Part shown: one piece after another, positions 8,272-16,392 of the stretch
How the letters are laid out: every line of letters starts with the position of its first letter
Position numbering within the stretch: position 1 is the stretch's first letter
NCBI RefSeq assembly: GCF_013377885.1
Contig: NZ_JABKAU010000022.1
Span: forward strand, 1 to 64,000
Source: Hymenobacter lapidiphilus
GTDB taxonomy: Bacteria > Bacteroidota > Bacteroidia > Cytophagales > Hymenobacteraceae
Direction: 5' to 3'
Length of the DNA: 64,000 nt
The notes under the pieces: generated by a model
The model's input: only the letters and a program-made list of their open reading frames with translations
Database searches by the model: none
What the model was told of the DNA's origin: nothing
Made by a program: the position numbers and the translations under genes

Positions 8272-9536
8272 TGAACGAACCCCGCCGCATACTTATCGGG
8301 CGCTTTGTGCGTGGGGCGGCGGGCTCGGGGGTGGCCGTGGTGGCCCGCACGGCGGGGGCGCTGGTGCTCAACAAGCTGCTGGCCGTATACGGCGGGCCGG
8401 GTGGCCTCACGCTGCTGGCCCATTTCCAGAACCTGATGGCCCTGTTCACCACGCTGCCCAACGATGGCACGCACGTGGGGGCGGTAAAATATCTGGCTCC
8501 GCTGCGACCCGGCTCGGGCCGCTACCGCGCCTGGCTGGGAGGCGCACTGCTGCTGAATATGCTGGCCGGCGCGCTAGCCCTGCTGGCATTGGTGCTGCTG
8601 CCTGGCCCGCTGGTAGGCGTGCTACAGTTGCTGCCGGGCCAAACCCTGCTGCTCGGCCTGGGGCTGCTGCTGCTGATTGGCTACGCCCTAGTGGTGGCCG
8701 TGCTACTGGCTGCCGGCCGCATCCGCACGTATGTGTGGCTGACGGTGGGGCTGAGCGCCGCCGGGCCGCTGGCCGTGGCGGCAGTGCTGCTGCGCGGTGG
8801 CCTGGTGCCCCAAGCGCTGCTGGCTTATCTGCTGGCCCAGGGTCTGTTGCTGTTTCCAGCTGCCTGGGTTGCTACCCGGGCGGGGCTGCTGCCCTGGCCA
8901 CGCGGCCGCATCAGCCGGGGAGCTTTGCGGGGGCTGGGTAAATTTTTATTGATGGCCCTGAGCACGCTGCTATTTACCAAGGCCGTCAGCTTTGTGCTGC
9001 GCGAGGTGCTGGTGCAGCAGTTTGGGCTGGCGGCCACCGACTTGTGGCAGGCGGTGGCCAAGCTCTCCGACAATTACGGCATGGTGGTATCGTCGGTGCT
9101 GGGCACCGTGTACTACCCGCGGCTGGCTGCGCTGGGCGGCTCGCCCGCTGCGCAGGGTCGCTTCGTGCGGTTGGTGCTGCTGGTGCTGGCTCCGGCGCTG
9201 GCCCTAGGGTTGGGGCTGTTGTGGCTGCTGCGCGACTGGCTGCTGCCGCTGCTGTTCGAGCCGCGCTTTGCCGCCGCTGGCTACCTGCTCGGCCCCCAAC
9301 TACTGGCCGACTGGCTGAAATTCCTGACTTGGACACTGCTGTTTCTGCTCACGGCCCGCGCCCAGGTGGGCCGCTACGTGGCGTTTCAGGCCGTTTCAAC
9401 GGCTTTTTATGCCCTGTTGCTGGTGGTGCTGCTGCCCCGATTAGGGCTGCTGGCCGCCCCCTTGGCCCTGGCCACCGACTATGTCTTGCTGCTGCTCTGG
9501 AGCCTGTGGTATTTCCGGCGGGAGGTATTTTCTTAG
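8271..9536 (+). CDS. WzxE-like polysaccharide flippase
   Basis: 421 aa with about twelve membrane helices. It resembles Wzx/WzxE translocases of the MOP superfamily: NKLLAVYGGPGGLTLLAHFQ near residue 34, a THVGAVKYLAP segment, the mid-protein GKFLLMALSTLLFTKAVSF, and DLWQAVAKLSDNYGMVVSS. Such proteins flip undecaprenyl-linked repeat units of O-antigen or common antigen across the inner membrane. It overlaps the upstream GNAT gene by one base and is followed by a GT2 glycosyltransferase, so the three genes look like one polysaccharide operon. The stop codon TAG forms the beginning of the downstream repeat TAGAGCTTAG. Confidence 0.85.
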   Translation: MNEPRRILIGRFVRGAAGSGVAVVARTAGALVLNKLLAVYGGPGGLTLLAHFQNLMALFTTLPNDGTHVGAVKYLAPLRPGSGRYRAWLGGALLLNMLAGALALLALVLLPGPLVGVLQLLPGQTLLLGLGLLLLIGYALVVAVLLAAGRIRTYVWLTVGLSAAGPLAVAAVLLRGGLVPQALLAYLLAQGLLLFPAAWVATRAGLLPWPRGRISRGALRGLGKFLLMALSTLLFTKAVSFVLREVLVQQFGLAATDLWQAVAKLSDNYGMVVSSVLGTVYYPRLAALGGSPAAQGRFVRLVLLVLAPALALGLGLLWLLRDWLLPLLFEPRFAAAGYLLGPQLLADWLKFLTWTLLFLLTARAQVGRYVAFQAVSTAFYALLLVVLLPRLGLLAAPLALATDYVLLLLWSLWYFRREVFS

Positions 9537-9645
9537 AGCTTAGTTGATAGTGCTTCGTGCTTAGGCCGTTCACTATTTGGTAGTAAATGACTCAATCAGC
9601 AAGCCCAATCAACCAAGCACGAAGCTCCACCAACTAAGCTCTAAA
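9534..9645. repeat. Inverted repeat TAGAGCTTAGTTG...CAACTAAGCTCTA
   Basis: The left arm TAGAGCTTAGTTGATAGTGC begins at the stop codon of the flippase gene. The right arm carries AAGCACGAAGC and CAACTAAGCTCTA. It lies inside an apparent operon, 3 bases before the glycosyltransferase start. The unit AGCTTAG also forms the short tandem array at 15159. Confidence 0.6.
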
Positions 9646-9648
9646 CAG

Positions 9649-10545
9649 ATGCCCCTTGTTACCATTATTGCGCTGTGCTACAACCACGCCCGGTTTCTGG
9701 AGGCGGCGCTGGATTCCATTCTGGCCCAGACATATCCGCACCTGGAAGTTGTGCTGGTGGACGACGCCAGCACTGATGGCAGCGCCGATATTCTGCGGCG
9801 CTACGCCGCCCAAAACCCTGGCTGGCAACTGCTGCTGCTGCCCGAAAACCAGAACAACTGCCGCGCCTTCAACCGTGGGCTGGCGCTGAGTAAGGGCGAG
9901 TTCGTAATTGACTTTGCTACTGATGACGTGCTGCTACCCGAGCGGATAACCCGGCAGGTGGCGGCTTTCGAACAGGCCGGCCCGCGCTGCGGCGTGGTGT
10001 ACACCGATGCCGAGCTGCTCGACGAGTCGGGCCGCTTCGTGCGCCACTACTACCGCCGCGACGCCCACGGCCGCCTGCACCCGCGCCCCGCCTCGGGCTT
10101 CGTATTTGCCGATGTGTTGGAACGCTACTTCATCAGTACGCCCACCATGCTCATGCGCCGCGCCACGCTCGACACGTTGGGCGGCTACGACGAAAGCCTG
10201 AGCTACGAAGACTTCGATTTCTGGGTGCGCGCCAGCCGCGACTGGGAGTTTCAGTTCCTGGACATAATCAGTACCCAGAAACATCTGCATCCGCGCTCCA
10301 AATCGGCCAAAAGCTACCGCCGCCACGACCCGCACCTGGCCTCTACCATCGTGGTGTGCCGCAAGGCCCTGGCCCTATGCCGGACACCCGAAGAGCGGGC
10401 CGCGTTGGTCGTGCGCGTGCGCTGGGAGCTGCGCCAGGCCCTGCGCCACCGCAGCCGCCCCGAAGCCCGCGCACTTTACCAGTTGCTGGGCGAGTTAGGG
10501 GCTGTCGGGGCTGTTGACTGGGGCCTGTTTAAGGTGCTGGGGTAA
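9649..10545 (+). CDS. GT2 family glycosyltransferase
   Basis: 298 aa from the ATG at 9649. An in-frame extension to 9577 would run through the inverted repeat, so it is rejected. The N-terminus MPLVTIIALCYNHARFLEAA, then VVLVDDASTDGSADIL (nucleotide-sugar-binding DD) and the DxD-like ATDDVLLPE are typical of GT-A fold family 2 enzymes. ESLSYEDFDFWVRAS near residue 180 fits the ED-W catalytic-base region. It transfers a sugar from an NDP-sugar, probably onto a lipid-linked glycan on the cytoplasmic face. It is third in the GNAT-flippase-GT2 group. Confidence 0.9.
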   Translation: MPLVTIIALCYNHARFLEAALDSILAQTYPHLEVVLVDDASTDGSADILRRYAAQNPGWQLLLLPENQNNCRAFNRGLALSKGEFVIDFATDDVLLPERITRQVAAFEQAGPRCGVVYTDAELLDESGRFVRHYYRRDAHGRLHPRPASGFVFADVLERYFISTPTMLMRRATLDTLGGYDESLSYEDFDFWVRASRDWEFQFLDIISTQKHLHPRSKSAKSYRRHDPHLASTIVVCRKALALCRTPEERAALVVRVRWELRQALRHRSRPEARALYQLLGELGAVGAVDWGLFKVLG

Positions 10546-10561
10546 CAGGGTCGGTTACTGA

Positions 10562-10600
10562 GAGAACGTCATTCAGAGCGGAGCGAAGAATGACGTTCTC
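10562..10600. repeat. Palindrome GAGAACGTCATTC...GAATGACGTTCTC
   Basis: 13-base perfect arms surround the interior AGAGCGGAGCGAA. It is the shortest complete member of the GTCATTCAGAGCG family, placed between convergent genes where it may end both transcripts. Confidence 0.7.
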
Positions 10601-10607
10601 TTGCAAA

Positions 10608-12278
10608 TCACTTCCTCACCTCATATAGCTCCACCAGCCCGTCCTGCGCTACCAGGTGGCGGTTGGGGTACCAGCTGAGCACCGAGTCGGGTGAGTAGCG
10701 GATGAGTTTGCGCGTGAGCTCATCGTTGGCCATGGTGGCGCGGTTGAGCAGCAGCCAGGCCGGCTGCGCAGGGCTGATACGGATAGAGTCGCGGGCGAAA
10801 TAGCGGCGGAAGCGCAGGCCTTCGGGCACCCGGAAGCCGTAGCTGAAAGCGTAATTATCGAACAGGAAATCATCGACCAACACCGTGCCCTGTACCGCCG
10901 GACCGGCTAACTGCTGCAGCACCCGCACCTGCGCTGTGTGGGCCGAAACCGGCGGCTTGCGCATGAAATACGTTGGTCGCACGGCCAGCGCCAGCGCCAG
11001 TACAGCTACCACCACGGCCGCCAATGCGGGCCGGCCGGGCCGTAGGGCCGCGGGCCAGCGGGGCAGCCAAGGGCTCAGCCCCACGGCCAGCAGCGCCAAC
11101 CCCGGCAACAGGTACACTATGGCCACGGCCGTGCGCAGCCAGGCAGTAAGCAGCAGCAGCAAGATGCCCACCACCAGGGCCCGCAAACCAGCCCGGCGCA
11201 CCAGTCGCTGCAGCCCGAAGCCGGCTGCCAGGGCCAGCGGCGGCAACAGTGGTGTAGTCATGCGCGGGAGCAGCGTAATGGGGTTGTAGCTGCTGAGAGA
11301 GGTGCTGCCGAGCCAGTAGAAAGCCAGCGTGCTGGCCGCCAGCGCCAGCCAGAACCGCCGGTCGGACGCTTCACTGGTGGCCTCGCCCGGGGCCGGGGTG
11401 CCGGCTGGCCGGCCCAATGCGGCGGCGGCCAGTGTAAGCATCAGTCCCAGCCCGATACCCACGAAAAAGCCCAGCGGCTGCCACGTAATGCGGCCCAGCA
11501 GCGCCGCCCGGTTGCCGGCCAGGTAGTTGCCCTCACTCAGAAACCGGTTGGTTTGCTCGATGAGGTGCACCCGGTACAGCGCATCATCGGTTACAACGTA
11601 GTAAAACGCGCCGTAGGCGGCCAGCAGCAGCGCACCCGCGGCTAAAGCAACAATCCAGAACCGGCCATGCTGCCGGCGCATGGCATCGAGAGCCAGCACG
11701 CCCACATAAAAAGGCAGGTAGTAGGCAATGGTTTCCTTGCTGAGCAGGGCCGCAAAGCTGAGCAGCGCAAACCCCAGGCCCCACCACCCGGCCCGGCGGC
11801 CCGGCTCGCGGCCCCGCAGCAGCGCCGCAGCCCCAGCCAGGCACCAGAACATGAGGATGTTGTCGGGGTAGAGGTAGTTGGTTAGGTTGAGCGTGAAGTA
11901 ATGCAGGCCCAGCAGCAGCATGGCCGCCGCGGCTACTACCGGCTCGCGCCGGCCGTACAGCACATAAATCAGCCCCGCGCACCCCAGCGTGGCCAGCAGC
12001 GGCCAAAGGGTGGCGCTGATGATATTGACCCCAAACAGCGCGAAGAAAACCGCCACCGGCCCAAAAATCAGCCACCGCTCGTGCAGTGGGTCATGTAGCA
12101 GCTCCTGCGGGTCGGGCCCCAGCTCCAGGGTGCCGTGCAGCAGCTGGTAGGCATGCTGGGCGTAGTAATAATCGTCTACGCCGTAAATCCCTTCGTGGGT
12201 CAGCAGGAAATAGGCCCCGGTAAATAGCCCGACGAAAAGCAGCGTCCAGCGGGGCAACGAGTCAGGCAGTCGGTTCAC
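10608..12278 (-). CDS. GT39/ArnT-like membrane glycosyltransferase
   Basis: 556 aa from a GTG at 12278. A longer open frame continues upstream but runs antisense through the next gene and is rejected. About twelve hydrophobic helices follow a first periplasmic loop with EGIYGVDDYYYAQHAYQ; the paired acidic residues are the metal/substrate motif of GT-C enzymes such as PMT/ArnT. It should use a polyprenyl-phosphate sugar to glycosylate an envelope target. The -7-like TACCTTGC ends only 4 bases before the GTG, suggesting a leaderless mRNA. It is divergent from the 12354 gene across a 75-base gap. Confidence 0.75.
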   Translation of the reverse strand: MNRLPDSLPRWTLLFVGLFTGAYFLLTHEGIYGVDDYYYAQHAYQLLHGTLELGPDPQELLHDPLHERWLIFGPVAVFFALFGVNIISATLWPLLATLGCAGLIYVLYGRREPVVAAAAMLLLGLHYFTLNLTNYLYPDNILMFWCLAGAAALLRGREPGRRAGWWGLGFALLSFAALLSKETIAYYLPFYVGVLALDAMRRQHGRFWIVALAAGALLLAAYGAFYYVVTDDALYRVHLIEQTNRFLSEGNYLAGNRAALLGRITWQPLGFFVGIGLGLMLTLAAAALGRPAGTPAPGEATSEASDRRFWLALAASTLAFYWLGSTSLSSYNPITLLPRMTTPLLPPLALAAGFGLQRLVRRAGLRALVVGILLLLLTAWLRTAVAIVYLLPGLALLAVGLSPWLPRWPAALRPGRPALAAVVVAVLALALAVRPTYFMRKPPVSAHTAQVRVLQQLAGPAVQGTVLVDDFLFDNYAFSYGFRVPEGLRFRRYFARDSIRISPAQPAWLLLNRATMANDELTRKLIRYSPDSVLSWYPNRHLVAQDGLVELYEVRK

Positions 12279-12282
12279 TGCC

Positions 12283-12290
12283 GCAAGGTA
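12283..12290 (-). promoter_or_regulatory. -7 element TACCTTGC, 4 bases from GTG
   Basis: On the minus strand TACCTTGC is followed by GGCA and then the GTG start at 12278. With Bacteroidota spacing, transcription would begin at or next to the start codon. Confidence 0.45.
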
Positions 12291-12341
12291 GGAGTGATTG
12301 GGAGAAAGGCCGCGTCCGCCACGTATTAGCCATTGTACCGC

Positions 12342-12349
12342 TACCTTGC
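12342..12349 (+). promoter_or_regulatory. -7 element TACCTTGC, 4 bases from ATG
   Basis: TACCTTGC is followed by GCCC and the ATG at 12354, the same octamer and spacing as on the opposite strand. The two divergent promoters share a 75-base region. Confidence 0.45.
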
Positions 12350-12353
12350 GCCC

Positions 12354-14009
12354 ATGCGTCGTCGGCTCTGGATTCTGTTGCTGCCTCTGGGGTTGCTGCT
12401 GCTCAGTGGCGGGCTGTTGGGCACGTACTTCGAAACCAACGACGACCTGGCTATTCTGGGAATGGTGTGCGGCGCAACAACGGCTGTTCCGCAAACCAAT
12501 CTGTACCTCTACTTTCACGGGTACGCAGCGCTTTGGACCAAGCTCTATGCTGCTTGGCCGCTGGTGCCTTGGTATGGCCTTACGCTTTACGGGCTGCTTT
12601 ATGTAGCTACCGTGCTGGTAGGGGCGGTACTGGAGCCACTGCTGCGGCCGCATTTGCGACCCTGGCCACGGGCCTTGGTGCTGGGGTTGCTATTCGGGCT
12701 GGCCTGGCTGGAGCACGGGTTTTGGTTCAATTACACCCGCGTGCCGCTGCTGCTGGCTGGGGCTACCCTGCTCTACACGGCCACCCGCTATCCGGTGCGA
12801 GGCTGGCGGGCCATGGTGCCGGGCCTGCTGCTGGTGGGGGCCGCCGCCGGCATCCGGCCCGGTGGGGCGCTGCTGGGCCTGGTGGCGGCAGCTCCGGCGG
12901 CCTGGTGGCTGGTAGGCCGGCCGGCGCTGGGCGTGCTGGCCGGCCAGTTCCTGCTGGTGGGGGCGCTGGCCCTGGTGGTGGGCCAGAATGAAAAGGCCGC
13001 CACCTACCGCCGTTTCGATACGCGGGTAGCCTCTTTCAACGATTACCGCCTAACCACCGCACCGCCCGCCACCCGCGTGCCCAACCCCACCGACCGCCTC
13101 GCCCTGGCTGCCGCCCGCAACTGGATGTACTCCGACTCCACACTTACCGGCGAAGCCTTTTTCGAGCGGCTGGTGCAGGCCCGGCCCGCCGAGTTTCTGC
13201 GCCACACGGCCCCGGCCAAGCTTGGCCGCACCCTGAGCGGGCTGGCGCGCGACTACTTTCCGGTGCTGCTATTACTGGGGCTTTTGGGGCTGTTAGTGGG
13301 CCGCCGCCGGCCGGTGGGTCAGCGGTTGTTCTGGCTTGTGCAGGCCGGCTTTGTGGGGCTGCTGTTGGGGCTGGGCACGCTTCTGAAGCTGCCGCCCCGC
13401 GCCGCCCTGCCACTCCTGGATTTTTGGCTGCTGGCCAATCTGGTGTTTGTAGTGCGCCGGGGCCTGCTGCCGCGCCGGCCGCTGGTGGGTGGCACAGGCC
13501 ACTACCTGGCAGGGCTGGCGCTGCTGCTGGCGACCGGCGCCTACGCTTACAAAACCACTCATCGGCGCTACATACTGAAACAGGAGCGGGCTGTCAACGA
13601 GTGGCAGCAGCGTAGGCTGCTGGCTTCGGCCGGCAAAAGCACCGTGCTGGTTACCGATGGCCTGGTTGCTACATATAAGTCGAACTCGCCCTTCGCGCCG
13701 GTGCCCTGGCCGGCGAAGCCGAAGCAGGTGCTCCTGCTCACTGGCTGGCCCAGCTATAGCCCCGCGCAGCCGCAGCTGCTGGCGGCCCTTACCGGCACCC
13801 GGGCCTTTGGCCCGGCTGTGGCCCGGCTTGCCACGCGGGCCGATGTAGCCTGGCTACTGACGCCCGGCGGGGCCCGGCTGGTGAATGCCCGGCTGGCTGT
13901 CAGCGGGTCGGACTGCCGGTTGAGACCGGTTGCCAACCGGTTGCCGGTGCCAGCAGTAAGGCGCTATAAACCAAGCTGTATGGGTCTAAACCCCGCAGTG
14001 AGGCCATAA
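12354..14009 (+). CDS. Polytopic GT-C-like membrane protein, function unknown
   Basis: 551 aa from the ATG at 12354 (a TTG at 12333 precedes the promoter element and is rejected). There are ten or more hydrophobic segments. The first loop reads TYFETNDDLAILGMVCG, with adjacent acidic residues placed as in GT-C glycosyltransferases. A C-terminal soluble part (about residues 420-540) contains TVLVTDGLVATYKSNSPF and VLLLTGWPSYSPAQPQ. It is likely a glycosyltransferase or polymer-modifying protein of the surface-polysaccharide cluster, but no family was identified with confidence. It is transcribed divergently from the GT39-like gene. Confidence 0.55.
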   Translation: MRRRLWILLLPLGLLLLSGGLLGTYFETNDDLAILGMVCGATTAVPQTNLYLYFHGYAALWTKLYAAWPLVPWYGLTLYGLLYVATVLVGAVLEPLLRPHLRPWPRALVLGLLFGLAWLEHGFWFNYTRVPLLLAGATLLYTATRYPVRGWRAMVPGLLLVGAAAGIRPGGALLGLVAAAPAAWWLVGRPALGVLAGQFLLVGALALVVGQNEKAATYRRFDTRVASFNDYRLTTAPPATRVPNPTDRLALAAARNWMYSDSTLTGEAFFERLVQARPAEFLRHTAPAKLGRTLSGLARDYFPVLLLLGLLGLLVGRRRPVGQRLFWLVQAGFVGLLLGLGTLLKLPPRAALPLLDFWLLANLVFVVRRGLLPRRPLVGGTGHYLAGLALLLATGAYAYKTTHRRYILKQERAVNEWQQRRLLASAGKSTVLVTDGLVATYKSNSPFAPVPWPAKPKQVLLLTGWPSYSPAQPQLLAALTGTRAFGPAVARLATRADVAWLLTPGGARLVNARLAVSGSDCRLRPVANRLPVPAVRRYKPSCMGLNPAVRP

Positions 14010-14061
14010 TTTTGTATAGCCCGTAAGGAAGGTATTTAACAGCTGGGGTGTAGTAAGTATA

Positions 14062-14069
14062 TATCTTTA
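14062..14069 (+). promoter_or_regulatory. -7 element TATCTTTA
   Basis: TATCTTTA followed by G matches the TAnnTTTG element except for its last base, 35 bases before the ATG at 14105. Confidence 0.4.
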
Positions 14070-14104
14070 GCTTTTTACCGTACTCTCTCACTCTCCCATT
14101 CGCC

Positions 14105-15085
14105 ATGATTACTGCCTCCGTTACCACCCGTAGTGAAGTACTCCAGAGTATGGAGGGTTTCCTGAAAGAAAATATGGGCACGTTTCTCAAGAGCGTGGAA
14201 ACCAGCTGGCAGCCCGCCGACTTTCTGCCCGATTCGCGTCAGGATACCTTCTTCGACGAGGTGAAGCTGTTGCGCGAGCGGGCCCAGGGGCTCAGCTACG
14301 ACCTGTTGGCCGTACTCATCGGTGACACCATTACCGAAGAGGCCCTTCCCAACTACGAAGCTTGGTTTCATCAGCTCGATGACCTCAACCGCGACCCCAA
14401 CAACGGCTGGGCCCAGTGGATTCGTGGCTGGACGTCGGAGGAAAACCGCCACGGCGACCTGCTCAACCGCTACCTCTACCTCACGGGCCGCGTAAATATG
14501 CGCGAGTTCGAAATCAGCACCCATTACCTCATCAACGACGGTTTCGACCTGGGTACTGCCCACGACCCTTACCGCGCCTTCGTGTACACGTCGTACCAGG
14601 AAATGGCCACCAACATCTCGCACCGCCGGGTAGGCCAGCTGGCCCGCACCGCCGGCGACGACCAGCTTTCTAGGCTCTGCGGCATGATTGCGGGCGACGA
14701 AAACCGCCACGCCCGCGTGTACAAAACCTTCGTCGAGAAGATTTTTGAAGTCGACCCATCCGAAATGATGCTGGCCTTCGAGGATATGATGCGCAAGAAG
14801 ATTGTGATGCCGGCTCACTACATGCGCGAGTTGGGCGTAGAGATGGGCAAAACCTTCGGCCACTTCACTGATGCCGCCCAGCGCTTGGGTGTGTACACCA
14901 GCCACGACTACACCGAAATTCTCGATACGCTTATCCAGGAGTGGAAAATCGAAGCCATGACCGGCTTAAATCCAGCCGCTGAAAAAGCCCGCGACTATGT
15001 AGTGGCACTGCCCAACCGCCTGCGTCGCGTGGCCGACCGTATGCCCATCCCGCGCCTGGAGTACAAGTTCAAGTGGATTGAGTAG
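14105..15085 (+). CDS. Acyl-ACP desaturase (diiron)
   Basis: 326 aa. It contains both carboxylate/His iron motifs of the soluble acyl-ACP desaturases: SEENRHGDLLNRY (about residues 115-127) and GDENRHARVYKT (about 197-208). WAQWIRGWTSEENRHG and TSYQEMATNISHRR are also family-typical. The enzyme puts a double bond into acyl chains on ACP with O2 and ferredoxin, setting membrane fluidity; it is cytoplasmic. It is monocistronic, with a -7 element 35 bases upstream and a strong intrinsic terminator downstream. The length fits bacterial homologues of plant stearoyl-ACP desaturase, which lack the transit peptide. Confidence 0.93.
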   Translation: MITASVTTRSEVLQSMEGFLKENMGTFLKSVETSWQPADFLPDSRQDTFFDEVKLLRERAQGLSYDLLAVLIGDTITEEALPNYEAWFHQLDDLNRDPNNGWAQWIRGWTSEENRHGDLLNRYLYLTGRVNMREFEISTHYLINDGFDLGTAHDPYRAFVYTSYQEMATNISHRRVGQLARTAGDDQLSRLCGMIAGDENRHARVYKTFVEKIFEVDPSEMMLAFEDMMRKKIVMPAHYMRELGVEMGKTFGHFTDAAQRLGVYTSHDYTEILDTLIQEWKIEAMTGLNPAAEKARDYVVALPNRLRRVADRMPIPRLEYKFKWIE

Positions 15086-15114
15086 CCACCGTAACTTATA
15101 AGGTGCAACAACAT

Positions 15115-15150
15115 AAAAAGCCCCCGCCGTAACCACGGCGGGGGCTCTTT
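15115..15150 (+). terminator. Intrinsic terminator after desaturase
   Basis: The stem AGCCCCCGCCGT/ACGGCGGGGGCT (12 bp) with a 4-base loop is followed by CTTTCTG. An A-run before the stem allows some use by the minus-strand gene as well. Confidence 0.75.
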
Positions 15151-15158
15151 CTGTATTT

Positions 15159-15183
15159 CTAAGCTCTAAGCTCTAAGCTCTAG
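15159..15183. repeat. Heptamer tandem array (CTAAGCT)n at a stop codon
   Basis: Three and a half copies of the 7-mer CTAAGCT. Read on the minus strand it is TAGAGCTTAG..., and its first TAG is the stop codon of the lipoprotein gene (15180-15800). The same arrangement occurs at the end of the flippase gene at 9534. Confidence 0.6.
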
Positions 15184-15800
15184 CGGTCCATCGACTGGCC
15201 CATTACCAGCTTACCAGTGCCATCGAGGGTATACTCTACGGTACGGCTACCGGTTGAGGCAGAGCCATCGGCGGGCGTGATAGGGAAAGTGCGCATGAGC
15301 TTATTACCGTTGATCTGGTAGGTATCCTGGCCCATGTAGCCCGAACCAGGCTCGCCAGCAGGCGTGCCGGGCATCGAGATAGGAGCGTAGCCCCGCTCAG
15401 TGAACTCGAAGCCGTAGAGGCCGCCGTTTGCTTTCTTGTTATCGGTCATCACGTACAGCTCGGGCTTGCCGTTGCCGTTCATATCGGCCGCCATTACACT
15501 CGTAACTGCCCCCATCACCGACGTGCGGATAGGATCGGTAGTGAGCGAAGAGCCACGGTAGGAGCGGATGCTGATGACGCGTGAAGCCTCCGAACCGAAA
15601 GTTTTCACCTGGAAGCGGTACTCCCCCTGCGTTACATCCTGGCTGAAGGTAACGTCGCCTTCATCGATGGCAGGCGTGGAGGGCAGGGGGCTCGACGACG
15701 ACTCGGTAGTGGCTACCTGGCGCGTAGAATCGCAGGCCGACAGGGCAGAAGAGGCAACGCCAGATGCCAGCAGCAAATAGGAAAGAGAAGAAATACGCAT
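15180..15800 (-). CDS. Lipoprotein, unknown function
   Basis: 206 aa. A signal peptide ends in the lipobox ALSAC (Cys at about residue 23), so it is probably an envelope lipoprotein. A Ser/Pro-rich linker is followed by a beta-rich domain with SVMAADMNGNGKPELYVM (about residues 107-124), a Ca2+-loop-like D-x-N-x-N-G motif of the FG-GAP/VCBS kind. A PliI-type lysozyme inhibitor fold is conceivable, but I cannot show it. It is monocistronic. Its stop codon lies inside a heptamer repeat. Confidence 0.7.
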   Translation of the reverse strand: MRISSLSYLLLASGVASSALSACDSTRQVATTESSSSPLPSTPAIDEGDVTFSQDVTQGEYRFQVKTFGSEASRVISIRSYRGSSLTTDPIRTSVMGAVTSVMAADMNGNGKPELYVMTDNKKANGGLYGFEFTERGYAPISMPGTPAGEPGSGYMGQDTYQINGNKLMRTFPITPADGSASTGSRTVEYTLDGTGKLVMGQSMDR

Positions 15801-15985
15801 GAGTAAAAAATTAGGGAAGATGCAAGTATGGCCCCGGCATTTGCCGGAACGGAGGGCTATCCGGGAGAGGATTTTGACCGTTTAAACGCAATGTACAAAG
15901 ATTGAGTTGTATTTTTCTGATTGTTTGGTAGTCTGGCAACCCGTATATTCTGCTCCGACAGTCGTCCGGGCAGTTCGGCATCGGT

Positions 15986-16267
15986 TTAGGCCTCCACCCG
16001 CACGCCCTTCCAGAAGGCTACGTGCCCCCGGATATGGTTGGCTGCTTCCTTGGGCTCCGGATAGAACCAGGAAGCATCTTTGTTCAGCTCACCGTTCACC
16101 CGCAAAGAGTAGTAGCTGGCCCGACCTTTCCAGGGGCAGCTGGTATGGGCAATACTGTCTTCGAAATACTCCTGCTTAATGGAGTCGATGGGGAAATAGT
16201 GGTTGTTTTCCACTACTACCGTGTCATTGCTCTCAGCAATGACGGTATTGTTCCAGATGGCTTTCAT
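15986..16267 (-). CDS. DUF427 domain protein
   Basis: 93 aa. It matches the compact DUF427 layout: MKAIWNNTVIAESNDTVVVE, then YFPIDSIKQEYF, TSCPWKGRASYYSLRVNG and a C-terminal AFWKGVRVEA. DUF427 proteins are small cytoplasmic beta barrels of unknown function, widespread in bacteria. The gene stands alone between the lipoprotein gene and the divergent GNAT-like gene. Confidence 0.88.
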   Translation of the reverse strand: MKAIWNNTVIAESNDTVVVENNHYFPIDSIKQEYFEDSIAHTSCPWKGRASYYSLRVNGELNKDASWFYPEPKEAANHIRGHVAFWKGVRVEA

Positions 16268-16392
16268 ATGGTAAAAGTTGAGGGACAGAAGCGTGAAACT
16301 ACGACCTGCGGAAGCTGAGCCGCAGTGTCGATATTGCTAAACGTGCATCTTTGCCGGATGTTTAGCTGCTGCTGAAACCCGTTCTTCCTGCT

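Noticed and set aside
9577..9648. Upstream extension of the GT2 glycosyltransferase
   Set aside because: It encodes the inverted repeat; GT2 enzymes begin at the PLVTII strand.
10608..12653. 681-residue version of the GT39-like protein
   Set aside because: The extra ~125 N-terminal residues run antisense through the 12354 gene and upstream of the TACCTTGC promoter element; the GTG at 12278 is preferred.
14075..14905. 276-residue open frame antisense to the desaturase gene
   Set aside because: Mirror of a well-conserved gene; no domain or start signal of its own.
16358..16375. Five-codon ORF (MFSCC) 4 bases after CATCTTTG
   Set aside because: Spacing resembles the leaderless promoters, but so short an ORF has no further support.
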